From Dallia pectoralis (lineage: Eukaryota > Chordata > Actinopteri > Esociformes > Umbridae), in NCBI GenBank assembly GCA_029465975.1, contig CM055762.1:1798001-1862000 (forward strand): a DNA stretch of 64,000 bases, in the 5' to 3' direction. A model generated the notes under the pieces. The model worked only from the letters and a program-made list of their open reading frames with translations, did no database searches and was not told where the DNA came from. Both the position numbers and the translations under genes were made by a program. Below are positions 1 to 9,869 of this stretch, in pieces. The stretch's first letter is position 1. Every line of letters begins with the position of its first letter.

Positions 1-220
1 ATCTGTACATGTTTATGTTGATAGGCAATGAATGACTGTTTGTAACCAGAATCATGAGGAAGTCCTCAACCTCAAACCGTCTATCAAAAACATCTTGATT
101 TCTTGCCCTTTCTTTGTTCAGGACACATTATTTAAGTTTCCATCTGTTCTCTACATGTCTGTTGTGGTTTGAGGTCCTGTGCTCTTTACAAAAAAGACAA
201 ATAATGAAATACATTTTATA

Positions 221-247
221 CAGTCCCTGACAAAAGTCTTGTCGCTT
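221..247 (+). repeat. Left terminal inverted repeat of DD35E element
   Basis: Exact 27-bp reverse complement of 1739-1765, outermost bases CAGTCCCTGA. Identity stops abruptly inward, so this is a short-TIR element, unlike the long-TIR Tc1 elements at 28957 and 60496. Confidence 0.95.
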
Positions 248-370
248 ATCTATTTTCTAGAAACACCTGCTATTACCAGACTTTTAATTAATCAATTGGT
301 GTTAGAAATATCTCTTATGAAGAGCTAAAACCTTCCCAAATGATGTTTAATGCACAGAAATGAATTAGTT

Positions 371-1427
371 TCACTGAATTTTTTTAAATAATTTAATCAA
401 GACAGAAAGGTGCTGTGAGATCCAAATTGAATATCTTGTATGACTTCCATGAGCTTGAAGGACTGCATCCATGCGGTTTGGCAAGGATTCATACAATTTA
501 TTGATGAAGTCATCAGGAATAGCAAAGAAAGCAGTCTTGCATGCCTCCCAGAGTTCATCAATATTCTTTGGTTTCATCTTCCATGCTTCCTCTTTCATCC
601 TACCCCACATATGCTCAATGATGTTCATGTCTGGTGACTGGGCTGGCCAATCCTGGAGCATCTTGATCTTCTTCGCCTTGAGGAACTTTGATGTGGAGAT
701 GGAAGTATGCGATGGAGCACCATCCTGCTGCAGAATTTGTCCTATTTTATGGTTGGGAATATAAGAGGTAGCCAAGATTTCTTGGTATTTTAGAATAATG
801 ATGTCGCCTTCCACCCTGCAGATCTCTCGCACACTCCCATACTGGATGTAACCCCAGACCATGATTTTTCCGCCACCAAACTTCACTGTTTTCTGGGTGA
901 ATCTTGGATCCATGCGGGCTCCAGCAGGTGTGCTGCAATATTTGCGGCGACTGTGGTGTAATTCAACAGAAGATTCATCTGAAAAATCCACCTTCTTCCA
1001 CTTTTCCAGCGTCCATCCTTTTAGCAGGCTGTGGGCCTTGGCAAATGCCACACGGTTTTTCAATTGTCTTTTGTTTAGTGCTGGCTTCTGGGCACTGATT
1101 CGACCATGGAGGCCATTTTGAGACAGAATCCGACAAACTGTTCTGGTTGAAACAGGGACTTCAGGTGACCAGGTCTCGTGGAGCTCTGCTGCAGTGGAAA
1201 ATGGGCTGGCCTTGGATTTACGAGCCAACAAACGATCCTCTCGAGCAGTTGTCTTGCGGGGTCTGCCTGACCTGGGCTTGTCAAAAACGTCTCCAGCGTG
1301 TTCAGATGTTTTTTATCCTCTGTACTTGACGCTGAGACACATTGAAGGTGTCTGCCACATCAGCAGTGGATCTGGTCTTCAGTCTCTTGATAATCAAAAC
1401 TTTAGTCTCAGGATGAATCTTAGGCAT
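371..1427 (-). pseudogene. Tc1/mariner transposase, one frameshift
   Basis: Cut-and-paste DDE transposase, which would bind its own terminal repeats and move the element into TA sites. The natural start is the ATG at 1425-1427, followed by a helix-turn-helix-like N-terminus (MPKIHPETKV...) of about 38 residues. That frame meets TGA just after a run of six A's near 1300-1310. Dropping one A opens a frame through an AT-hook-like RPRK segment into the catalytic part, which is open from 1231 to a TGA at 371-373. Total length would be about 351 residues, usual for the superfamily. Catalytic residues are Asp at 977-979 (context FSDES), Asp at 722-724 (QQDGAPSH) and Glu at 614-616 (NIIEHMWG), with 35 residues between the last two. 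The copy is dead as written, but only by one base. Confidence 0.9.
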
Positions 1428-1738
1428 GTTTGCAGAGGTCTAGTTGCAGTTGATGTGAAGGTCTAGTGTACTGGGGTTGTTTTTATACACACCTGAGACC
1501 TAATTGATCCATTATTAGTCACAGGTGAAGCTCATATGACAAGGCGACAACACTTATGTCTTTGCAAAAATTGACTCAATGGGCTTTACCAAGCTGTGAA
1601 TATTAGAATACTTTTTGACAGTTTCATTTTGCACTGAAACATTATTACAAAAGCTGTTGGGATTAAAATGAGCCATTTCTTGTAAAAACATCTTGATTAG
1701 AAATATATTTCAGCGGCACTTCAGGTCAATTTGTACAC

Positions 1739-1765
1739 AAGCGACAAGACTTTTGTCAGGGACTG
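1739..1765 (-). repeat. Right terminal inverted repeat of DD35E element
   Basis: Partner of 221-247, with no mismatch over 27 bp; followed by the TA target duplication at 1766-1767. Confidence 0.95.
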
Positions 1766-1767
1766 TA

Positions 1768-3100
1768 TTCATCCGTACTGAATTACAGCAGTTTTTTCGT
1801 CCTTAATGACCCAAAGGGTCCTAACAGGTTTTATTAAAAAAGTCTTTTGACCTTTTCCCCTAATATAGTCATTTATTTAATCTCATAGAAATGATCTTGT
1901 CTATACATGTCTTTTATATTCATCCACAACAAATGAGAGTTTCTCAAAACTGTTTACTGCACAGCTTGTTCTACCAGGCCCCCAATGGGTCCCGGCAGGT
2001 TTTATAAAAAAGCTCTTTAGAACCTTTCTTCAATGGAGTCATTATGCCACGTAATAGGATAAAAACATATAAAACCATCGACCATGGTGGAAAAGAAAAT
2101 GTGTAAAAGAATATAGAATAAGAACGAAGTAACACAAAAACTAAGAACACCTAAAAAATAAAGTGTCACCAAAACAGGTTATACAATATTATGACAGTCA
2201 TAACCTGTCCTATTATGAGGAGCAAAATGCTGTAACTGTTGTGGCAGGAGGCAGAACCGTTGTGTTGCAACCCTTCTTTGGGTCTGTGCCATTGTAATTA
2301 ACCGAATAAAGGGTGTTCACTACACCCATAGTAGTGTCTGGTTAATCCAGTAACTGAAACCAGTTCTATTCAAATCAAATGTAAGTATTGATATTTCCAT
2401 CTTACAATCTAGGTAGGAGTGCCTTCTCTATATTGGCTGGCAGAAGACTGGGTCCTATTTTACAGCAAATATGTCTTGAACCATTTGGCCTTGAGATAAC
2501 CCCAGGGGGTGCATGTAGCATTCTGTTTTCAATACATATAAAAACGGTCCCCTCCATCGACATACCCATCTCTCGCAGCCTGGAACACCATTAAGCTCTA
2601 AATTGCCGTCTTGTTCTGTCTTGTATAATATACACTTCTCATCCCCTCATTATGACTGTCTATATATACCGTTTGATTTTCCTGTGTCTTTGTGCGGTAT
2701 TGTCCTTGTTGCGTGTTCTATGTGTAAAGACAGCTCCAGTAAATAAGCTTGTATCCTATTTGGATTACGATCTGGTTCAATCGTCAGTTTCTAAGTTAGA
2801 CACTGTTCATTCATCTATTCTGTTTACCTTTGTTTATAGGACGTTGTTGTATTTGGCGGAGGAAATAAATCCTACGGGAATTTCACCTGGCTCCGCTTCT
2901 ATGTGACTGCGTGACTATTGCAAGAATAATATGTTTTATCTCTACTGTGGCACAATGAAGATGGGTCGCTGTAATACTACCAACAGCATTAAATGTCTAG
3001 ACTCAAACTTGGAAGTGTATTATTCACCACCAATCTTCATTAAGATCTTCTGTAAGAGTTAAAAAATGTACATCATTGTCATAAGTACATTCTCTTCTCT
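1768..3100. other. Unassigned AT-rich stretch with LTR-like debris
   Basis: No recognisable gene. Two related segments (about 1806-1875 and 1979-2045) share a GGGTCC...CAGGTTTTAT...AAAAA pattern and look like an old local duplication. Around 2300-2345 an AATAAA is followed by a short tail resembling the R-U5 part of an LTR, but no ends or target duplication were found. Confidence 0.4.
2652..2906 (+). CDS. Short hypothetical ORF with hydrophobic N-terminus
   Basis: An 84-residue open frame of unknown identity. Its first ~25 residues (MTVYIYRLIFLCLCAVLSLL) would score as a signal peptide or membrane anchor, followed by a polar tail with no motif I recognise. A TATA-like ATATAAAAA lies at about 2537-2545, roughly 110 bp upstream, so the arrangement could be a promoter plus first exon, or the R-U5 and leader of an LTR element. 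No neighbouring exon or pol sequence was found. Chance is a serious alternative in AT-rich DNA. Confidence 0.2.
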   Translation: MTVYIYRLIFLCLCAVLSLLRVLCVKTAPVNKLVSYLDYDLVQSSVSKLDTVHSSILFTFVYRTLLYLAEEINPTGISPGSASM

Positions 3101-3104
3101 CTGT

Positions 3105-3640
3105 ACACCAACCTAATCTGATGGGGACGACACCGCCTACATGAGGGAAATCGACCAGCTGGTGTCCTGCTGCAGTCTCAACAACTTGGAGCTCAATGCT
3201 CTAAAGAAGGTGGAGATGACAGTGGACTTTAGGAAAAGCCCAGCTGACCTTCGTCCCATTGTCCTGGAGGGCTCCCTCGTCAAAATAGTGGAGTCCTTTG
3301 GCTTCCTGGGCAACACCATCACCCAGGATCTGAAGTGGGAGCTGAACATCACCTCTCTCACTAAGCTCACTAATCGCAACAAAGACTGAGAAGCTGAAAA
3401 AGTACTGGTACTGGTCTGGTCGCTGCCGCCACTGTCAAGGATAAAGACAGACTGCAACGTATCATCTGCTCTGTGGAACGGACCATTGGTTGTAAGCTGC
3501 CGTCTCTTAAGGATCTGTTCAAAGCCAGGTCACTGAGGCTGGTAGCAAAGATCGAGACAGACTCCTCCCATCAGCATAACAGAGTATTCAGAACTTCTTC
3601 CTCTGGCAGACGGCAACGGTCTATGAAGACCAAAACATCC
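3105..3640 (+). pseudogene. Non-LTR retrotransposon reverse transcriptase, C-terminal fragment
   Basis: Remnant of the thumb and C-terminal part of a LINE reverse transcriptase of the Rex1/L2-CR1-like type common in fish. Frame 3141-3389 reads REIDQLVSCCSLNNLELN, then VDFRKSP, then a FGFLGNTITQDLKWELNI block, the usual run after the catalytic palm. Past a frameshift near 3389, further blocks continue to about 3640 (KDRLQRIICS, SLKDLFKARSLR, RRQRSMKTKTS in mixed frames). The palm YxDD box, endonuclease and 5' end are absent. Family naming is from memory of fish LINEs. Confidence 0.75.
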
Positions 3641-3904
3641 CCACGTCAGTGAGTCTAAGGAATATGCCTCTTGTACTAGACTAGACTTTTTTGTCATTGG
3701 TTCCAGTCATTGGCAGCTGAAAACTGGAAGGATTGTCGGCCAAAAGTTGTGCGGGCTTTCGACTGAGATACAAGTACAGCTCCTATTGAAAATCATCAGA
3801 ACCCAATAAAATATATTTTTTGGTTCCAGCTATATTTTGACATTCTGCCTTACAACAGTCAGGTAACGTAAAAAGGCAACAATTCTTAAATGTAAAAACA
3901 AATA

Positions 3905-4234
3905 AAAACTAGGATAACAGAGTTGGAAAGTGATCAGACCCATGATTTAAGAATTCAGGATATGTCTAGCTTGGCGCACCAATATCGGGAATATTTGCCC
4001 ATTCATTCCTGCAGAACTGTTCCGAGTTCAGTCAAATTTCATGCTGAACCACGTGCTTATCTTCAGCTGTCTAACAAAGGGCCACAGGATTTTGTCAAGA
4101 ATTTGGGTGTACTTGGCAGCATAAATGTTCCCTTCAATTCTGACCAAATGCCCAGTCGCCGCTGAAAAGAAACACTATACATTATGGTAAAAATATAATG
4201 TTGCCACCAACATACTTCACAGTAGGTATGTCGT
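3905..4234 (-). mobile_element. Tc1-like relic, part nearest its 3' end
   Basis: Degenerate Tc1 transposase sequence in minus orientation, split by the hAT element that follows. The + strand shows the typical reversed segments: one for the residues after the second Asp near 3990-4010, and one matching the region before it (CCACCAACATACTTCACAGT) at 4201-4220. The relic resumes at 7962 on the far side of the hAT. Many frameshifts; no reading frame survives and no inverted repeats were located. Confidence 0.7.
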
Positions 4235-4624
4235 GTTTTTAGCAGTGGCGTATCCAGGACATTTTTACAGGGGTGGCCAAGATGGGACACAAAGCTAGTG
4301 TGGGGTGGCCATATGTTCAATAAAGTAATGTTATGTAAACTTTCAATTTCAAATTTCATGAAGAATAGCAGATTCTAATAATAGTGAAAAGTGCAATAGA
4401 GGTAGCTAGTTCTAGCGTTTGCTCAGTCTCCTATTACAAAATGCTTTCACATATATAGGCCATAAGACTACAAGACAAGAGTTAAAGCCCAATGATGCCA
4501 CCAGACCAAATATAACTTAGGGTTAAGGTGCTTCTTTATAATGCAACTTGTGAAAATTATACATAAAGTTGTAACACAAACCAAACAAGCCCATTAGACA
4601 AATTATCTTCTTACATCAGATGGA

Positions 4625-4930
4625 TTCTCCTGTTTTGGTGATTAGTAGCAAAAAGTTTAAGAAACGTATTCATGTCAAGTGACTTTGCTCTTCTAGCCTC
4701 AATGCTGAGAACACCCAGGTTGCTCAGTCTGTCATTGTTGTGCGCAAATGGGTCTTGATGAGTTTAAGAGCTGAGAGAAGCTGCGCTCACATGCTGCACT
4801 GCTTACCGGGAGGGATTTGGCTATCTTGTACAGACGTGAAAAACATCCTTGAGGTTCAAGAAACACTGCAAGTTCAACAATACTCGAAAAAGTTTGGCAT
4901 TCCACTCTGCTGCTTCCTTTGCAAAAGGTA
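4625..4930 (-). pseudogene. hAT transposase, C-terminal dimerisation domain remnant
   Basis: The hAT C-terminal dimerisation region, read on the minus strand. The segment LYKIAKSLPVSSAACERSFS is the classic block that follows the last catalytic Glu in hAT transposases, with the conserved CERSFS. After a frameshift near 4760-4770 the reading continues as KLIKTHL, then NLGVLSIEARRAKSLD and NTFLKLFA down to about 4625. The upstream RNase H-like core and the BED zinc finger are missing, so the copy cannot be autonomous. The match to ZMYM1-type hAT proteins is from memory. Confidence 0.85.
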
Positions 4931-5242
4931 TATGTATGCATATGCATATATATTTTTTCACTCACAAAATCATACATATGTATATATATATTTATGTGTT
5001 TTGCACATTTTGTTCTTCTGTTTTTTTACAACTGTTATGTATTATGCACATTTTGTTATTCTTCTGTTTTTTTTACCTATAGGCTTCTGACTTGACTGAG
5101 CCTTTTCACTGCTGCTGGTGAAATCTGTGGCTTTCTCTGACTCTTCTCTCTTTTTTGAAGAAGCTCTGAATGTTTCTGCTTCTCTTCATCACTATGCTCT
5201 TACCCTAACCCTGGATGAAATGTAATTCAATCACTCAATCAG

Positions 5243-5591
5243 TGTCAGGATCCGGGCTTTCAAGCAGGTAGAGGACACAAATGCAGAGTGCTTTGCAATA
5301 CAAAGGGTTTATTTTCTCCAAAAATAGGCAAGACAGGCACAGAAACGGGTAGCTTAATACGGACAATCCTAACACTTAACACAAACACAGAAGAACAACA
5401 TAATTAACAAAACCTCCCCTTAGTGAGACAGAACATACTAAACGCAGAACACCAGAATAATCACACAAATACATAACAGGACCACCAAACGTAAAACAAG
5501 AGAAACATACCTTAACAATGACCGACACTGAAAGACAGGAAACGACAGATCTAAATACAGGGTCTAACGAGCAAACACTACACAGGTGCAG
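5243..5591 (-). repeat. Truncated 3' LTR of copy B
   Basis: Aligns with 6739-7080 with few differences, then diverges at about 5591 into coding-repeat sequence. The missing part is the U3 start and the internal segment before it. Confidence 0.88.
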
Positions 5592-5872
5592 ATGGTTCAG
5601 GTGGCCGTGCCGGAGGACACGGTTCAGGTGGCCGTGCCGGAGGACACGGTTCCGGAGGCCGGGGAACTGGCTCTGGCCCAACAACAGTCCTTGGCCCAGC
5701 AACCGTCTTTGGCCCGGGAACTGGAACCAGGATGACAACCTCGAGGACCGGACGGGGCTCGAGGACAGGACTGAAGTCAGGCTGGGGGACAGGACTGGAG
5801 TCAGTCTGGGGGACAGGACTGGAGTCAGTCTGGGGGACAGGCTCTGGTTGGGGAACAGGCTCCAACAAAGGG

Positions 5873-6736
5873 TCAGGACTGAGCTCGGGGGCTGGGGCAG
5901 ATGCTGGGAAACTGGGACAGGCTCGGGCTGGGAAACTGGGACAGGCTCAGGCCGCTCCAGTACTTCAGAGCTGGAGGGGGAAGCACTCCCTGGCGAGCTC
6001 GCCACGCGAAGAACCGGCTGAACAGCCCGCTCTCCTCCTCCGGGTCACACCCTGTCTCTCCTATCCAGGCCGTATAGTCCCCAAAGACCCCCCGATCCTC
6101 CCGCAAAGCCTCCTCTATAGCCCGAACGGCGGCCATCTTGGGCAGCGGAGCGGAAACCAACTTGGCCTGCGGGGCGGCAGCCATCTTGAGCTGCGGGGCG
6201 GCAGCCATCTTGAGCTGCGGGGCGGCAGCCTTCTTGAGCTGCGGGGCGGCAGCCATCTTGAGCTGCGGGGCGGCAGCCATCTTGAGCTGCGGGGCGGCAG
6301 CCATCTTGAGCTGCGGGGCGGCAGCCATCTTGAGCTGCGGGGCGGCAGCCATCTTGAGCTGCGGGGCGGCAGCCATCTTGTGCTGCGGGGCGGCAGCCAT
6401 CTTGTGCTGCGGGGTGGCACTTAGGAGTGACGAGGCTGAGGGCAGGACAGCGGAAGGTGAGGCAGGAATCAGCTGAAGGGTGTAGGGATCCCAGCTGAAC
6501 TCCCCGTCCAGATACTCCTCCGACTCCTCCTCTGGCTCCGAGTGCAGTGACTCTCTCCACTCCCGCAGAGCTTTATAATCCGCCGGTAGCCATCTTGACT
6601 GTGGGGCGGATGGTCGAGGAGACAGAGGTGGTCCGCGCCGTATCGCGCACTGGCGAAAACATTCTGGAAACTCCGGAGGCTGGTCAACCACAGACGAACA
6701 GCCCTTTCTCCGCTGTGTCCTTCGACGGTCGGTCAT
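5873..6736 (-). CDS. Repeat-bearing protein of the pol-less LTR family, copy B
   Basis: About 288 residues, starting at the ATG two bases after the LTR (MTDRRRTQ). Order of parts: a basic N-terminus; an acidic stretch with EEYLDGEFSWDPYTLQLIP (near residues 95-115); about 11 copies of the 8-residue repeat MAAAPQLK/MAAAPQHK; a second unique segment, EEALREDRGVF...FFAWRARQG (roughly residues 205-255); then a tail entering short proline/serine repeats before a stop. The acidic and second segments match copy A at 10311-14671 at aligned positions, so both are likely under constraint. No known domain was recognised; it is not an obvious Gag because there is no CCHC knuckle. The function is unknown. 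Confidence 0.7.
   Translation of the reverse strand: MTDRRRTQRRKGCSSVVDQPPEFPECFRQCAIRRGPPLSPRPSAPQSRWLPADYKALREWRESLHSEPEEESEEYLDGEFSWDPYTLQLIPASPSAVLPSASSLLSATPQHKMAAAPQHKMAAAPQLKMAAAPQLKMAAAPQLKMAAAPQLKMAAAPQLKMAAAPQLKKAAAPQLKMAAAPQLKMAAAPQAKLVSAPLPKMAAVRAIEEALREDRGVFGDYTAWIGETGCDPEEESGLFSRFFAWRARQGVLPPPALKYWSGLSLSQFPSPSLSQFPSICPSPRAQS
6176..6425 (-). repeat. 24-bp coding minisatellite (MAAAPQLK)
   Basis: About 10-11 tandem 24-bp units, encoding MAAAPQLK on the minus strand, with single-base variants (one unit has KKAAAPQLK). Homologous to the array at 10554-10957 in copy A but with a different copy number and a His-Glu to Leu-Lys change. Confidence 0.95.
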
Positions 6737-6738
6737 TC
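6728..6738 (-). promoter_or_regulatory. Putative self-priming site of copy B
   Basis: On the minus strand the bases directly after the 5' LTR read GAATGACCGAC. Ten of them are the exact complement of GTCGGTCATT inside the LTR (7018-7027). No tRNA-type site beginning TGG is present here. Inferred from the Tf1/sushi mechanism. Confidence 0.6.
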
Positions 6739-7188
6739 TGTCAGGATCCGGGCTTTCAAGCAGGTAGAGGACACAAATGCAGAGTGCTTTGCAATACAAA
6801 GGGTTTATTTTCTCCAAAAACAGGAAAGACAGGCACAGGAACGGGTAGCTTAATACGGACAATCCCAACACTTAACACAAACACAGAAGAACAACATAAT
6901 TAACAAAACCTCAGTGAGACAGAACATACTAAACGCAGAACACCAGAATAATCACACAAATACATAACAGGACCAGCAAACGTCAAACAAGAGAAACATA
7001 CCTTAACAATGACCGACACTGAAAGACAGGAAACGACAGATCTAAATACAGGAACTAACGAGCAAACACAACACAGGTGCGGACAAAAACACAGGTGAAC
7101 GAACAAGTCTCTAATTTTCCCTCTCTCCGGATGCGGGGGAGGTGTCAGCACCACCTTAACGTGGGGAGACAGGACTCTGTCCCTTACA
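6739..7188 (-). repeat. 5' LTR of copy B
   Basis: 450-bp LTR read from 7188 down to 6739, beginning TGTAAGGGACAG and ending CTGACA. It carries AATAAA (as TTTATT at about 6805-6810) near its end. The sequence AATGACCGAC on the + strand at 7018-7027 puts the complementary GTCGGTCATT in the LTR transcript, matching the junction site at 6728-6738. Confidence 0.9.
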
Positions 7189-7399
7189 ATCAGTCAGTCA
7201 ATTCACTTTGAAGTAATAGCTATAACTACAAACGTCAAGCAGGATCATTGTCAAATTGGGTTAGAATGACATTTTTAAGCTCAATTGAACACACACATCT
7301 GCAAAAAAACACCCTCAGTCTTCACTCCAGAAAATAGCCTTATTTGATTGGCTGGGATCGTTGTCAGAGCTGGTCCCACCCTCTTTTGACGGATACACA

Positions 7400-7580
7400 A
7401 AACTTTTGTACAAGTACACAAATCTATTTTCTGCAAGTTACGAATCTTTCTTTGCAAGTACACGAGTCTTTCCGCAAGTGCCCAAATATTTTCCGCAAGT
7501 ACACAAATCATTTCTGCAAATACACGAATCCTCGTTACAAGTACACAAATCTTTTTTTACAAGTACACAAATCGATTTTT
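7400..7580 (+). repeat. Degenerate ~22-bp minisatellite in hAT element
   Basis: About eight units built on CAAGTACACAAATC plus T-rich spacers. Variation between units suggests an old array. Overlapping open frames here are by-products of the period. Confidence 0.85.
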
Positions 7581-7961
7581 ACGGAGCTCCGTCTCGTGGC
7601 ACTGATTTCACTCCATAGTGTACGGTGTTTCACGGAGTCGGACCGGCAGAAGGTGCAGCCGTGCTCATCTCATGGGTGGGTCACCTGACCTGCATGGCCA
7701 AACGTTCACTGGCGCTGAGCAGAAATCAGCTCTAACATCCTCAGTACGACCTTTACTGTGTTAGTTAAAAATGTAAAACTGGCCCTAAATCAGTGTGATC
7801 AGCTGTGAGCTGTCATCATTGATTGACAGCATTTCTTGTGTTTACGAACGTGACCAACTACCTATCAGATCTGGGGGGGTGGCCACAGGGGTGGCCAATG
7901 AGCTTTCAGGGGTGGCCATGGCCACCCCAGGCCACCCCCTAAAATCGCCAATGGTTTTTAG

Positions 7962-8240
7962 TGGTGTGTTGTGTTTTGGCCAAACACTACGCTTGCATTT
8001 CAGTCCTTAAAGTTCAATCTTGGTCTCATCTGACCATAAATGTTTTTGCAAACATGACTCCATGTGGCCGTTTTTCAGAAGAAGCTTCTTTCATGCCACT
8101 CTACCAAACAGGCCAGCTTTGTACGAAGCTTGTGAGATTGTTGTTACATGCACAGAACTTGTACGTGCGTCACAGTTGTCATTGGCTTCTTGGTAGCGAC
8201 CTATCTTGTGATTTGTTGTCCCATAGGCCAGAACGGTAGG
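7962..8240 (-). mobile_element. Tc1-like relic, remaining part
   Basis: Continues the Tc1 relic interrupted at 4234. TTCAATCTTGGTCTCATCTG at 8013-8032 is the reverse complement of the Tc1 region encoding DETK, the first catalytic Asp; the segments after it match the region before that Asp. Heavily decayed; no inverted repeat found at the right end. Confidence 0.7.
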
Positions 8241-9277
8241 ACAGATAACATAGAATTAGATCACAAATGAATTATCTGCATGATTACGAACCGTAAATTC
8301 CAATTTGCCTCTGTGGACAACTGACAAAGGGAGTAAAGGAAACAAATGGTGTGTGTGTGTTTAGGCATATAAATTGACAAATGTGTTCGTACAAAACAAA
8401 CATACAAACTGAGTATTCTTCTTTTGACACACAGGAAAATAGTTTTTTTTGTTAACTATACATTTCTGCGGAGGGAGTATGTGCTGGTCCCTGGTTTATC
8501 TACCAAGTGCCAGACAGGCCGTCCTTGTCATTTAATGCCTCGTTACTTTATTCAAATGTTCCATTGGGGATGTTTGGAGATTCATTTGACTCTTTACTGC
8601 TGGTTACCCTCCCACTCTTTTTCCTAATTTGCAGAGACTGGAGGGCTCCCTGTGCTGCCTAAACTCTCTATATAAATTCACAGTTAAAAAGTCAGGCTAA
8701 ACTTCTACCTGGCCAGAAACCCTTACCTTGGTTACAATGTAATAATGTTCTTCGTGTGAATAGATACTTCTGGATAATATGCAGATGGAATCACATCTGT
8801 TTTCAGGCCTTTGAAGAAAGTCAGGAGTCTTCCAACATTTTTATATTCTTCAGTGCACATTTTTGATTTGCTCTCCACATCTGAGAAAACGTGAGTAATA
8901 AAAACCTCAGGCCATAGATCGGATCTGCTTGTTCAGCTTTTACTGTGGATATGTTGAATCTACAAGATGAGTCATTGACTGTTGTGAAAATGATCTGAAG
9001 TGTTTCAGCCTCTTTTGGAAGATACTCAATTTCTGTCAAGTTGCACATTTTCTTGTTAAAAGCTGGAGGCCATAGACACATTCACAGTTTTAAATGTTTT
9101 GAAAATTATGGGCATGTCATATAGACCAAATGAAGCTGATGCCGTGTGGCTAATGAAAGCAATATATATTTGAAATGATAACAAATTCTGAAGCAACAGT
9201 TGGTCAGATACATTTGACTGTAAATAATAAAATGTCTCTGTTGTAAAGGCAGAGGTCATCCTTAGATCAAGTCTAAT
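8241..9277. other. Unassigned sequence with two minus-strand open frames
   Basis: Two adjacent minus-strand frames (9056-9331 and 8821-9081, 91 and 86 residues) overlap at their join and might be pieces of one decayed coding sequence. The second contains a polar run (KMCNLTEIEYLPKEAETLQI) that looks protein-like. I recognise no family. The first starts inside a solo LTR, so its start cannot be real. Confidence 0.3.
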
Positions 9278-9282
9278 GTCAT

Positions 9283-9474
9283 TGTAAGACACTGACTTTT
9301 CTGTTTTGTCTGTCGGTCGGTGTCGTGGCATTAATTGTTGTTCGCCTGTGGGAAGGTACGTTTTGTTTGTTTTTTGGTTCCGTTTTGTCTGTCTTTTAAT
9401 AAATACGTTGGATTATTGTTGTCTCTGCGCCTGTGTCCTACTACCTGAAGCAAGCCGAAGTCCAAACCGTGACA
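9283..9474 (+). mobile_element. Solo LTR, 192 bp
   Basis: TGTAAGACAC...AACCGTGACA, flanked by an exact 5-bp duplication GTCAT at 9278-9282 and 9475-9479. AATAAA at 9398-9403 sets the orientation. No internal sequence remains, so the element was lost by LTR-LTR recombination. The 5-bp duplication and terminal bases fit gypsy-type elements. Confidence 0.88.
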
Positions 9475-9479
9475 GTCAT

Positions 9480-9864
9480 TTCATAAAAGTGCTTTTCAGT
9501 TACTGAATCAACAAAAAATAAATGGAAGTAACCTTCAAAGTGCAGAGTTCTCATGTCCATTTCTACCAATTGTTTTCTTCTTTTTCTATGTTTTTTATTT
9601 TGCTGAGGACAAATTTATCCAAACACTTGTAGGGAAAGGTCTGTCTTTTGTATTATCAATTTCAGCAAATTCAATTTCAAGTGATATATGTTTTTGACAT
9701 CAAATCCCTCACTGGTACAATTCCCTTCAGGAGAGCAGGAACATTACGAAGTAATAGTGTAAAAGTAAGCCAATCGATTTTACACAGTCTCTTTTCACAC
9801 CGATATTGATCAAATGTACATTTTCGTCTTCATGTATAAATTAATCACAAGACTATGATGTCCT
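9480..9864. other. No feature seen
   Basis: AT-rich unique-looking sequence between the solo LTR and the next LTR element. Confidence 0.5.
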
Positions 9865-9869
9865 CAGAG

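Larger units (their letters stand above)
221..1765 (-). mobile_element. Tc1/mariner element with DD35E transposase (Traveler-like)
   Basis: A complete 1545-bp DNA transposon. It is bounded by TA target duplications at 219-220 and 1766-1767 and by terminal inverted repeats at 221-247 and 1739-1765 that match at all 27 positions and begin CAGTCCCTGACAAAAG. It carries one minus-strand transposase gene. The perfect termini and nearly open gene suggest recent activity. The spacing between the second and third catalytic residues is 35, not the 34 of ordinary Tc1 elements. That spacing defines the DD35E Traveler group of Tc1/mariner; the group assignment is inference from spacing and was not tested phylogenetically. 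Confidence 0.93.
5243..7188 (-). mobile_element. Pol-less LTR element with repeat-rich ORF, copy B (internally deleted)
   Basis: Minus-strand LTR element inserted in the hAT, with a perfect 5-bp target duplication ATCAG at 5238-5242 and 7189-7193. The 5' LTR is 6739-7188 (450 bp, TGTAAGG...CTGACA). The 3' LTR, 5243-5591, lacks roughly its first 100 bases, and the join at about 5591 runs straight into internal repeat sequence, so one deletion removed the polypurine tract and U3. It belongs to the same family as 9870-15032. No reverse transcriptase, protease, integrase or CCHC motif was seen. Confidence 0.9.
4243..7953 (-). mobile_element. hAT element, interrupted by an LTR element
   Basis: The ends are CAGTGGCG at 4243-4250 and CGCCAATG at 7946-7953, an imperfect inverted pair typical of hAT, with GGGGTGGCC motifs just inside both ends. 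An exact 8-bp target duplication, GTTTTTAG, lies at 4235-4242 and 7954-7961, the hAT signature length. Without the later LTR insertion (5243-7188) the element would be about 1.8 kb. It retains only the C-terminal end of its transposase. Confidence 0.93.

Noticed and set aside
5376..6005. 209-residue minus-strand ORF and overlapping plus-strand ORFs at 5518-6424
   Set aside because: They run through LTR and repeat sequence in frames not matching copy A.
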